From the NCBI GenBank assembly GCA_050633705.1, contig JBOEGZ010000012.1:102717-166716 (forward strand): a stretch of 64,000 nt of DNA. The letters are read 5' to 3'. Position 1 is the stretch's first letter. Every line of letters begins with the position of its first letter. The stretch is from JAJFHI01 sp050633705 (GTDB lineage Bacteria > Pseudomonadota > Alphaproteobacteria > Rhizobiales > Hyphomicrobiaceae). Both the position numbers and the translations under genes were made by a program. This document shows, one piece after another, positions 54,971 to 62,720 of the stretch. The notes beneath the pieces were generated by a model that saw only the letters and a list, made by a program, of their open reading frames with translations, searched no databases and was not told where the DNA came from.

Positions 54971-56344
54971 CTACTGTAAGTAGGTTACTGTCATCTCGTA
55001 AGCGCCACTGGCCCCGGCATAGTAGTCTCCGACATAAATGTAATTTGTCTTGCCAGGTTGAATATCTAGGACAAGCGTAGCATCTCCACCCGCGGTTTTA
55101 TTCATGCGGCTGGCGATGTTTGATTTGTTACTGTCGAACAAAATGATATTCGGCCTTAAAGTCGTCGATTGATTGGCAATTTTAATTTCGATCTGCTTGG
55201 CAGTCTTGTCAGCGACCAAGCGGTAGTAATCGCCGTCTTTGGCATCCATAATTGAAGCTTTAATTGTTTCACCCGGCGAAATTTCTTTAGCCGTTAAAAT
55301 CGCATCATTTGGCTCGTAAGAATCGTAAGACTTGCTTGCGGTAACTCGGACAAGATATGCGCCTGTTGCCCCGGCGTAGTAGTCACTGACGCGAAACGTG
55401 CGCTGAGATTGGGGTAGTGCAACAAAGTGAAACACGGCGTTGCCACCAGCGGTTTTGTTTTGGCGATCACCCAAATGTGCTTTGTTTTCGTCAAACAATG
55501 AAAGTTTCGGCCTCAGCGTTGTCGAGCGATTTTCCAGTTCGATCTTAATCCAGTCGCGATGCTTATCTGGTGTTGTGAAGGCAAAGACATCGCCATCAGC
55601 TTTGTCACCAATGGATGCGGTTATCCATTTGCCAAGCGGGATGACATTGGTATTGAGGTTGTCATTATTTGGTTCGCGCTCCTTGGCACTCACGTCGACA
55701 TGGCGCGGTGGCACGACCTGGAGTTGTTCGACGGCTTGCGCTTTGCGAACTTTGACAACTTCATTGTTGAAGTCCTTTGAAACCGCGCGAGCTGCAACGA
55801 CGGTTTTTCTTATCTTTTCTCTGTTAGCAGGCTTCGAGGGTGGGATTACGGCTGCGGTTGGAGAATTTTCGGTTTCGGTACTTGTCGGCTTGGTTGTGCT
55901 GCCGGTGGTGAGAGCTGCTGTTGCTGGCGCTTTCTGGACGAGTGTTACAATTTCTTCGACGCGGGCTTCGTATTGGCGGGCCTTAGATTTGCATTGAAGA
56001 AACTGCTCGGGGTCAAGCTTACCGGCATCGAGAACTGTGCAACAAGTTTTGAGGTTCAACGCCGTCATCTGCGCTCGTTCGGTTAACTCAACCAAGGGTT
56101 CGCGACCGATTTGCACTTCACCTTCTGTCTTTAAGAAATTGATTTTGGTCGAAAGCCCGACGGCTGTTTGGCGGAAAATCGATTCACACGGTGAGGCCTG
56201 TACGCTGACATAGTCGTAGCCGAGGTAGGCCACAACCATTGTGAGCAATGCACCCGTCACGCCAAACAATGGAAGGAGGCGTTTGAGCCACTTGCTACGA
56301 CGGTTTGTCTGGTTTGAAGTTTGTGTCGTGCCACCCTCTGACAT
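54971..56344 (-). CDS. Membrane-anchored protein with two tandem PPC-like domains
   Basis: A 457-residue protein with one N-terminal membrane segment (about 20-43), then a helical region (45-200) with several Cys and a Ser/Thr/Pro linker. Two C-terminal beta domains of about 110 residues resemble bacterial pre-peptidase C-terminal (PPC) domains. Each starts with an EPN(N/D) motif and contains STTLRP, LFD-x-NK, NKTAGG and DYYAGA(T/S)GAY. The two are clear duplicates. There is no protease domain. GGGGGAAGG supports ATG 56344. It probably acts in the periplasm, role unknown. Confidence 0.75.
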   Translation of the reverse strand: MSEGGTTQTSNQTNRRSKWLKRLLPLFGVTGALLTMVVAYLGYDYVSVQASPCESIFRQTAVGLSTKINFLKTEGEVQIGREPLVELTERAQMTALNLKTCCTVLDAGKLDPEQFLQCKSKARQYEARVEEIVTLVQKAPATAALTTGSTTKPTSTETENSPTAAVIPPSKPANREKIRKTVVAARAVSKDFNNEVVKVRKAQAVEQLQVVPPRHVDVSAKEREPNNDNLNTNVIPLGKWITASIGDKADGDVFAFTTPDKHRDWIKIELENRSTTLRPKLSLFDENKAHLGDRQNKTAGGNAVFHFVALPQSQRTFRVSDYYAGATGAYLVRVTASKSYDSYEPNDAILTAKEISPGETIKASIMDAKDGDYYRLVADKTAKQIEIKIANQSTTLRPNIILFDSNKSNIASRMNKTAGGDATLVLDIQPGKTNYIYVGDYYAGASGAYEMTVTYLQ

Positions 56345-56692
56345 TGGCTGCCTTCCCCCTGCGTTGAAGTGCGCAATTACGGCGTAGAGTGACACTAGGA
56401 GTCAACCCAGGAAGGACAGTCATCAAGTGTTAAAACGTGTAGGGGTGTGTACATATAAATTGTGAGAAATTTATCTGTAACGGAAGTGACTAAAGGAAAA
56501 AAGTTTTTTTAAGTCTCGGGCGTTGTTGCGCAATCCGGGTAACGTTTGGCAACGAGGTCGTATGGTTTTTTCGCCGCGCAATGTTTTAATGGCGAAGCGG
56601 CGGAACACGACATCGTGTTCCGCCGCTTCGTTGATTTGCAAAATACAACGTCAGTTCATTACGGTCTCAAGCGTGCATTGACCAAAATACGC
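56345..56692. other. Intergenic region downstream of leuC
   Basis: A 348-base gap with the promoter region of the PPC-like gene and, at 56593-56630, a perfect 18-bp hairpin ending the leuC transcript. No ORF or RNA gene is supported. Confidence 0.5.
56593..56630 (-). terminator. Very strong hairpin downstream of leuC
   Basis: An 18-bp perfect inverted repeat (arms CGAAGCGGCGGAACACGA and its complement) with a 2-base centre. On the minus strand it is followed only by GCCATTAAAAC, so it lacks a proper U tract and may act with Rho or as a 3-prime stabiliser. Confidence 0.7.
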
Positions 56693-58099
56693 TTAGCCCT
56701 GCCACTCGCGCACATCAATGAACTTGCCGGCGAGGGCTGCAACGGCTGCCATCTGAGGCGATACCAGGTGTGTGCGTCCGAGACGGCCCTGGCGACCTTC
56801 GAAGTTGCGGTTGGATGTTGAGGCGCAACGCTGGCCAGGTTTGAGTTGGTCAGGGTTCATACCAAGGCACATCGAGCATCCAGGCTCGCGCCATTGAAAA
56901 CCGGCATCTAGGAAGATCTTGTCCAGACCTTCTTCTTCCGCTTGTGCCTTTACGAGGCCGGAGCCTGGAACGATCATTGCGTAATCAAGACTACCGGCGA
57001 CCTTCTTGCCTTCAACAATTTTGGCAACGGCGCGCAGGTCCTCCATTCGGCCATTTGTGCATGAACCGATCCAAACCACATCAAGTGGGATGTCGGTCAT
57101 TTTGGTGCCAGATGTCAGCCCCATATAATCCAGAGCGCGTTTCATCGACGCTTTTTTGTTTTCATCCTCAATGTCATCTGGATTTGGCACTGTACCCGTA
57201 ACAGAGACGACATCTTCAGGGCTTGTGCCCCATGTCAGGATTGGTGGTAGCGCACCGGCGTCGAGTTTGATCTCGGTATCAAAATGGGCCCCCTCGTCTG
57301 TGTAGAGTGTCTCCCAATACTTCTTCGCCATATCCCAAGCTGCGCCTTTTGGCGCTTTGGGGCGACCTTTGATGAACTCATAAGTCTTTTCGTCCGGTGC
57401 GATCATTCCGGCGCGGGCACCGCCTTCAACCGTCATGTTGCAGACAGTCATGCGTCCTTCCATCGACAAGGCGCGAATTGCCTCGCCGGCGTATTCGATG
57501 ACGTGACCAGTGCCACCAGCAGTTCCAATTTCACCGATGATTGCAAGCACGATATCTTTTGCGGTTACGCCTTCTGGCAATTCACCGTCAACGGTGACGC
57601 GCATGTTTTTGGCTTTGGTTTGGATCAGCGTTTGCGTCGCCAGGACATGTTCGACTTCACTGGTGCCAATACCGTGAGCCAACGCTCCAAAAGCGCCGTG
57701 TGTCGAGGTGTGGCTGTCACCGCAAACGATTGTCGTACCAGGTAGCGTAAAGCCCTGTTCGGGACCGACAACGTGAACAATGCCTTGGCGCAAGTCGAGT
57801 TCGTCAAAGTATTCGACACCGAAGTCTTTGGCATTTTTGGCCAGCGTTGCGACCTGGATCCGGCTTTGTTCATCGTCAATGCCATTGCTGCGATCGCTAG
57901 TTGGTACGTTGTGGTCGACGACTGCGAGAGTTTTTTCAGGCGCACGCACTTTGCGTCCCGCCATCCGCAAACCTTCAAAGGCTTGTGGGCTAGTGACTTC
58001 ATGGACGAGGTGGCGGTCAATGTAGAGCAGACACGTTCCGTCATCTTGGCGGTCTACGGTGTGGTCGTCGAAGATTTTGTCGTAAAGCGTCTTGGCCAT
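56693..58099 (-). CDS. leuC: 3-isopropylmalate dehydratase large subunit
   Basis: Aconitase-family subunit holding the 4Fe-4S cluster, working with LeuD. The cluster ligands are the Cys in [14 protein letters not shown] and the pair in [44 protein letters not shown] and [11 protein letters not shown] are typical. Length 468 is standard. It lies upstream of leuD, leuB and asd in transcription order but is separated from leuD by 11.5 kb and is followed by an 18-bp hairpin. Confidence 0.98.
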   Translation of the reverse strand: MAKTLYDKIFDDHTVDRQDDGTCLLYIDRHLVHEVTSPQAFEGLRMAGRKVRAPEKTLAVVDHNVPTSDRSNGIDDEQSRIQVATLAKNAKDFGVEYFDELDLRQGIVHVVGPEQGFTLPGTTIVCGDSHTSTHGAFGALAHGIGTSEVEHVLATQTLIQTKAKNMRVTVDGELPEGVTAKDIVLAIIGEIGTAGGTGHVIEYAGEAIRALSMEGRMTVCNMTVEGGARAGMIAPDEKTYEFIKGRPKAPKGAAWDMAKKYWETLYTDEGAHFDTEIKLDAGALPPILTWGTSPEDVVSVTGTVPNPDDIEDENKKASMKRALDYMGLTSGTKMTDIPLDVVWIGSCTNGRMEDLRAVAKIVEGKKVAGSLDYAMIVPGSGLVKAQAEEEGLDKIFLDAGFQWREPGCSMCLGMNPDQLKPGQRCASTSNRNFEGRQGRLGRTHLVSPQMAAVAALAGKFIDVREWQG

Positions 58100-58233
58100 A
58101 ATTCAGTATCTCTTTTACGTCTGGGGTGTCAGGTCTGGGCCAATGCAACTTATGCGTTGCAGGGGTGCAGACTTATGGTTGGCCAGTGAGATAACGCTTT
58201 GCGGGCTTGGGAGCAAATTTTTTGCGGCTCGGT

Positions 58234-59124
58234 CTATCGCTTCCACTTGTTCACTTGGGTAATGAGGAAATCACGAAGCAGCTGAATTTTCTTGGAATTC
58301 TTCAATTCTTCTGGGTAGACATAGAGTATCGGCAAGGTCGGTGGCTCGATTTTGGTTAGGATTTCGATGAAATCGCTTTCGCCTTCAGTTAGGTAATCCG
58401 GCATCATGCCGATGCCAATTCCCGCTTTAATGGCATATTTCATCGCAACCAGGCTGTTCACTTTGAAAGCAGCATTGCGCGGCTCGAGGCCTTCGCGTCC
58501 AGCTGTATCCAGCCATGTTGTTGCGGCAAGATGCTGAGCTGGCGTGCCGGCATAAGAGACGATCCGGTGATTATCGAGGTCTTCAAGCGTTTGGGGCGCC
58601 CCAAAGCGCCGCACATATGCATTTGAAGCATAACCATGCACTGTCATCGTCATTAGGTTGCGCCGTATCAGATCAGGTTGGTCAGGTTCGCGCGTCCACA
58701 GGGCAACATCAGCTTCTCGCATCGATATATCGACCTGCTCATCATTGAGAATAAGCTCAACATTGATATCGGGATAGAGTTCGCTGAAATCGCGCATCCG
58801 AGGTGTCAGCCAAATGGTTCCAAACCCAACGGGCGCTGTTATGCGTAAGTCACCACTTGGTTTGGTTTTGGTGTCAGCCAATAGCATTTCTGCAGTTTGC
58901 AATTTGCCCATAACTTCAGCGACGGTGGCAAACAATAAGTCGCCTTGTTCGGTGAGTTGAAGGCCGCGTGCGTGGCGGTGGAACAATGAAACAGCGAGAT
59001 CTTTTTCAAGCGCTGAGACCTGACGGCTGACAGCCGATTGGCTCATGCCCAGTGTGTCGCCAGCATGCGTAAAGCTGCCCGCAGCAGCTGCTGCATGAAA
59101 AATTCTTAGCTTGTCCCAGTCCAT
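58234..59124 (-). CDS. LysR family transcriptional regulator
   Basis: A 296-residue LTTR. The N-terminal winged HTH reads DWDKLRIFHAAAAAGSFTHAGDTLGMSQSAVSRQVSALEKDL, and the effector domain begins GDLRITAPVGFG. ATG 59124 is chosen for the family N-terminus; the frame extends to 59190. It lies between leuC and trxB on the same strand. LysR genes in this place are common in relatives, but the target is not known. Regulation of leuC would be a testable guess. Confidence 0.92.
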   Translation of the reverse strand: MDWDKLRIFHAAAAAGSFTHAGDTLGMSQSAVSRQVSALEKDLAVSLFHRHARGLQLTEQGDLLFATVAEVMGKLQTAEMLLADTKTKPSGDLRITAPVGFGTIWLTPRMRDFSELYPDINVELILNDEQVDISMREADVALWTREPDQPDLIRRNLMTMTVHGYASNAYVRRFGAPQTLEDLDNHRIVSYAGTPAQHLAATTWLDTAGREGLEPRNAAFKVNSLVAMKYAIKAGIGIGMMPDYLTEGESDFIEILTKIEPPTLPILYVYPEELKNSKKIQLLRDFLITQVNKWKR

Positions 59125-59351
59125 ATTCGCAACATCCGGGTTGGCGCGTCGTTCAAGTCTGCTGCAATGTAGGCAAGTTGAAAGCAGCAATGATCTGGCT
59201 GAGTTTGATACAACAGCGAGTGCCTGGAACCTAGCGCACCTTTAGTGTCTCGCGTGGCCAGACCAAAGATTTAAGGTAAAAGCAGGCGAATTCTTTTCTC
59301 GATTAATAAAAATCACTGAGATCTATGTCGATCTCCGGTTTTTTCGAGGAA

Positions 59352-59390
59352 AATAAATAGGACTGCTGAAGTTTCAGCAAGTCCTTTTTA
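59352..59390 (-). terminator. Terminator downstream of trxB
   Basis: On the minus strand AGGACT-GCTGAA and TTCAGC-AGTCCT arms, with one bulge, are followed by ATTTATTTT. It lies 27 bases after the trxB stop. A plus-strand T run on the other side could also serve that direction. Confidence 0.75.
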
Positions 59391-59416
59391 TTTAGAATTG
59401 CTAAAGGGCCAGAAGT

Positions 59417-60382
59417 TTATTCAGCAGCCTCTTTTTGCGCCTCTTGCTCGGCGAGATATTTTTCAACTTCGAGGGCGGCCATGCATCCCATTCCGGCTGC
59501 CGTGACGGCTTGACGGTAAATATCATCAGTGACATCGCCGGCGGCATAAACACCAGGAATTGAAGTCGCCGTTGAATCGGGTGCGGTCACGAGATAACCC
59601 GAACCCATCGTCTCAAGTTGATCCTTGAACAGCTCAGTTGCTGGCGCATGGCCAATCGCAATAAATACTCCATCTGCTTCAAGTTCACTGATGTCGCCTG
59701 TTTTGACGTTCTTGATCTTCAAGCCGGTGACGGACTTGGGCTCATCAACACCGGTGATTTCCTCGACGACGCTATCCCAGATGACTTCGATTTTTGGGTT
59801 CTTAAACAATCGATCTTGCAGGATCTTTTCAGCCCGAAAACCATCGCGACGATGGATGACACGAACCCGTTTGGCGAAGTTGGTAAGAAACAGGGCTTCT
59901 TCGACTGCTGTATTACCGCCACCAACTACGATTACTTCTTTATCACGATAAAAGAAGCCATCGCATGTCGCACACGCGGATACGCCGAAGCCTTTGAAGA
60001 CGTCTTCAGACTCCAATCCCAACCATCTGGCTTGGGCGCCGGTTGAGATGATCACGGCATCGGCAGAATATTGGGTTCCAGATTCACCGACCATTTTGAA
60101 GGGACGACTTTTAAAGTCCACCTCTGTGATGTGATCCATCACAATATCGGTCCCGACATTGGCCGCCTGGGCTTGCATTTGCTCCATCAGCCACGGGCCC
60201 TGGATGGCATCAGCGAAACCAGGGTAGTTCTCGACCTCAGTTGTGATTGTCAGTTGGCCGCCTGGCTCAGAGCCTTGGATTAACAATGGTTTCAGCATCG
60301 CGCGGGCTGCATAAACAGCTGCCGTATAGCCAGCTGGTCCAGAGCCGATGATGATGACAGGTGCATGTTTAGTCTCAGACAT
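59417..60382 (-). CDS. trxB: Thioredoxin reductase
   Basis: FAD/NADPH-dependent reductase of thioredoxin. The FAD loop is IIGSGPAGYTAAVYAARA, the redox disulfide is in ACATCDGFFYRDKE (C-A-T-C), the NADPH loop is VVGGGNTAVEEALFL, and the C-terminal GVYAAGDVTDDIYRQAVTAAG binds flavin. Length 321 is standard. It ends in a short acidic tail. It stands as its own unit with a terminator. Confidence 0.98.
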   Translation of the reverse strand: MSETKHAPVIIIGSGPAGYTAAVYAARAMLKPLLIQGSEPGGQLTITTEVENYPGFADAIQGPWLMEQMQAQAANVGTDIVMDHITEVDFKSRPFKMVGESGTQYSADAVIISTGAQARWLGLESEDVFKGFGVSACATCDGFFYRDKEVIVVGGGNTAVEEALFLTNFAKRVRVIHRRDGFRAEKILQDRLFKNPKIEVIWDSVVEEITGVDEPKSVTGLKIKNVKTGDISELEADGVFIAIGHAPATELFKDQLETMGSGYLVTAPDSTATSIPGVYAAGDVTDDIYRQAVTAAGMGCMAALEVEKYLAEQEAQKEAAE

Positions 60383-60544
60383 CTTGGTGTATCGCTTCGT
60401 TATAATTGGAGGGTGTGAGCCGAACAGGGCACCCTGGTAAAAACACAGATTTCGCCCAGGAACATAGTCGCACTGGAGAGAAAATTTAAGGGGCCTGAGA
60501 CATCAGTGACAATACCGGTCCAAATTGGTCTGGCCTAGGGGTAA

Positions 60545-61405
60545 TTAAAGCAGGCGGAGGGCCTTGAAACTGGCGTGCCCGGAACGCCCGACAATGATGT
60601 GGTCGTGTATTGTAATTCCTAAAGGTTTTGCCGCTGAGGCGATCAAATGGGTCATATCGATGTCTGCCCGTGATGGTGTTGGATCTCCTGATGGGTGGTT
60701 GTGGACAAGGATCAGTGCTGTTGCGGATAACTCAAGGCCACGTTTTACGATCTCACGGATATACACAGGTGTGTGATCAACCGTCCCTTTGCCCTGGATC
60801 TCGTCAGCAATCAGGCGGTTCTTTTTATCAAGAAACAGAATGCGGAATTGCTCCGTTTTCTCATGGGCCTGGACGGCATGGATATAGTCGATGACTTCAG
60901 TCCACGATGACAATGAGGGCTGTGTCAAAAGTTCTGATTTCATCAGTCGAAGAGAAGCGGCACGAATGAGTTTTAATTCGGTGACAACGGCGTCGCCGAC
61001 GCCTTTGATTTCCTTCAACCGTGCTTCAGGAGCGTTGATCACGCCTGAAAACGTCTCAAAATTGGCCAGCAGTCGTTTTGAAAGGCCCTTTGTATCGCGA
61101 CGTGGTAGAGCACGAAACAACACAAGTTCAAGGAGTTCATAGTCGGGAAGCGCGTCAGCGCCGCCTTTGCGAAAACGATCGCGCAAACGGCTGCGGTGGC
61201 CTTCAGGACTATCAGGATCGCCGGCAGGTCCGACTCTTGAGGCTTTTGTTGCTTTTTTTCTCAGATTTTCCGATTTGGTTTTTTTAGAGCTTGGAGACTG
61301 AATAGGTGGAACAACAGGGTCTTTGGAGTGAAAGAACGTTGCCTGTTCGTCTCCCAGCTGTCCTTTATCATCCGTGCCAGATTTGCCAGAGTTTTGCTTC
61401 GTCAT
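60545..61405 (-). CDS. radC: RadC family JAB/MPN protein
   Basis: Member of the RadC (YicR) family with a JAMM-type metal site: [21 protein letters not shown], preceded by two helix-hairpin-helix-like segments (about 90-150, with [15 protein letters not shown]). The N-terminal 75 residues are a polar, basic extension. The historical DNA-repair role is doubtful. ATG 61405 is used. It lies 50 bases downstream of map on the same strand, the order map-radC seen in Rhizobiales. Confidence 0.93.
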   Translation of the reverse strand: MTKQNSGKSGTDDKGQLGDEQATFFHSKDPVVPPIQSPSSKKTKSENLRKKATKASRVGPAGDPDSPEGHRSRLRDRFRKGGADALPDYELLELVLFRALPRRDTKGLSKRLLANFETFSGVINAPEARLKEIKGVGDAVVTELKLIRAASLRLMKSELLTQPSLSSWTEVIDYIHAVQAHEKTEQFRILFLDKKNRLIADEIQGKGTVDHTPVYIREIVKRGLELSATALILVHNHPSGDPTPSRADIDMTHLIASAAKPLGITIHDHIIVGRSGHASFKALRLL

Positions 61406-61455
61406 GATCAAACTTAAGTTTGAGCCGGATGTGAGAAAGGCAAGAAAATGATTTA

Positions 61456-62283
61456 TCAGTTTGCCTTATTGTAAGGGGGGCAGTCTAGGCCTGCGGGTGA
61501 AGCTGTGAATATTTCGCATCCTTCATCGGTGACACCCACAGTATGCTCGAATTGGGCCGACAGTTCGCGGTCTCTCGTCACAGCAGTCCATCCGTCACTT
61601 AAAACCTTCACGTGGGGGCGGCCGAGATTGATCATCGGCTCGATGGTGAAAAGCATACCCGGTTCCAACCTTATGCCTTCTCCTGCGACGCCATAATGAA
61701 GAATATTGGGGCGGTCGTGGAAGACTTGGCCAAGACCGTGACCACAAAAGTCGCGTACAACACTGCAACGTTCGCTTTCGGCGTAGGTTTGAATAGCGGC
61801 ACCGATATGGCCGGTCGTATGCCCTGGTTTGACGGCAGCGACGCCGCGTTTAAGAGATTCATATGTTATCTCTATCAATCGCTCAGCACGCCTGGAAATT
61901 TCGCCCACCGCATACATCCGACTTGTGTCTCCGTGCCAGCCATCGACGATCAGGGTCACGTCGATATTGACGATATCGCCCTTACGCAGCGGCTTTGGAC
62001 CTGGAATTCCATGACAAACGACATGGTTAATCGATGTGCAAATCGATTTTGTATAACCACGGTAGTTTAGTGTGGCTGGAATAACGTCGTGCTTGTTTGC
62101 AAAGTCAAAAACCAAGTCATCGAGCTCTTGAGTGGTGACACCGGGCTTTACATGAGGCGTAAGTAAATCAAGGGCTTCGGCAGCTAATGCGCCAGCTCTT
62201 CGCATTGCAGCGAAGGCATCAGCACCATGGATTGGTACTTTTTGATCATTTAAACGCGTTGTTGTGGTGTCAAAATTCGTCAT
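61456..62283 (-). CDS. map: Methionine aminopeptidase, type I
   Basis: Removes the initiator Met from nascent proteins. Metal ligands appear in order: the two Asp in [19 protein letters not shown], His in [13 protein letters not shown], Glu in FTIEPMIN and Glu in QFEHTVGV. The start at 62283 follows GGAAGAAAT and gives 275 residues. A longer reading through the adjacent repeat and Ns is an artefact. Its promoter region contains the 59-bp tandem repeat, which may affect expression. Confidence 0.97.
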   Translation of the reverse strand: MTNFDTTTTRLNDQKVPIHGADAFAAMRRAGALAAEALDLLTPHVKPGVTTQELDDLVFDFANKHDVIPATLNYRGYTKSICTSINHVVCHGIPGPKPLRKGDIVNIDVTLIVDGWHGDTSRMYAVGEISRRAERLIEITYESLKRGVAAVKPGHTTGHIGAAIQTYAESERCSVVRDFCGHGLGQVFHDRPNILHYGVAGEGIRLEPGMLFTIEPMINLGRPHVKVLSDGWTAVTRDRELSAQFEHTVGVTDEGCEIFTASPAGLDCPPYNKAN

Positions 62284-62330
62284 ATTTCTTCCGAAGGGCT
62301 TGCGCTTTTGGTAATTCCCACGGAACTTAG

Positions 62331-62561
62331 AGTGCTTCCGGAAAAGTGTGAAGNNNNNNNNNNNNNNNNNNNNNNNNNNNNNNNNNNNNNNNNNNNNNNN
62401 NNNNNNNNNNNNNNNNNNNNNNNNNNNNNNNNNNNNNNNNNNNNNNNNNNNNNNNNNNNNNAAGAAGCACGCCGAAACAGTGGATTGTGCTTCCGGAAAA
62501 GTGTGAAGTGGTTTTCCGACAAGAAGCACACCGAAACAGTGGTTTGTGCTTCCGGAACAGG
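62331..62561. repeat. 59-bp tandem palindromic repeat with an assembly gap
   Basis: The 59-base unit starts GTGCTTCCGG at 62332, 62487 and 62546. Each unit has nested inverted repeats, GTGCTTC...GAAGCAC and CGGAAAA...TTTTCCG, able to form a hairpin. The core resembles the TCGGAAAACCG-type palindromes widely scattered in rhizobial genomes. Here they are in tandem upstream of map. The 156 bases from 62284 to the next gene are otherwise empty of genes. Confidence 0.9.
62354..62461. other. Assembly gap (108 N) inside the 59-bp repeat
   Basis: The offset between flanking units (155 bases) is not a multiple of 59, so the gap size is estimated and the copy number unknown. Confidence 0.95.
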
Positions 62562-62720
62562 GCGTCCGAGGGGTTCCGATAGAAGGTGTGCGTCTATATA
62601 GAATTTGAGGGAGGGTGTCGTTTCTTTGGAGACGGGATACCGACCAACATCAATAAAATGGCCAGGGTGCAACGACGCCATAAAAATTAGGCCAACTTAA
62701 GAAGTTACTGGGAGGTAGCG

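Noticed and set aside
62280..62681. Minus-strand coding frame through the 59-bp repeat
   Set aside because: It is created by repeats of a length not divisible by three and crosses Ns; map starts at 62283 with a good ribosome site.
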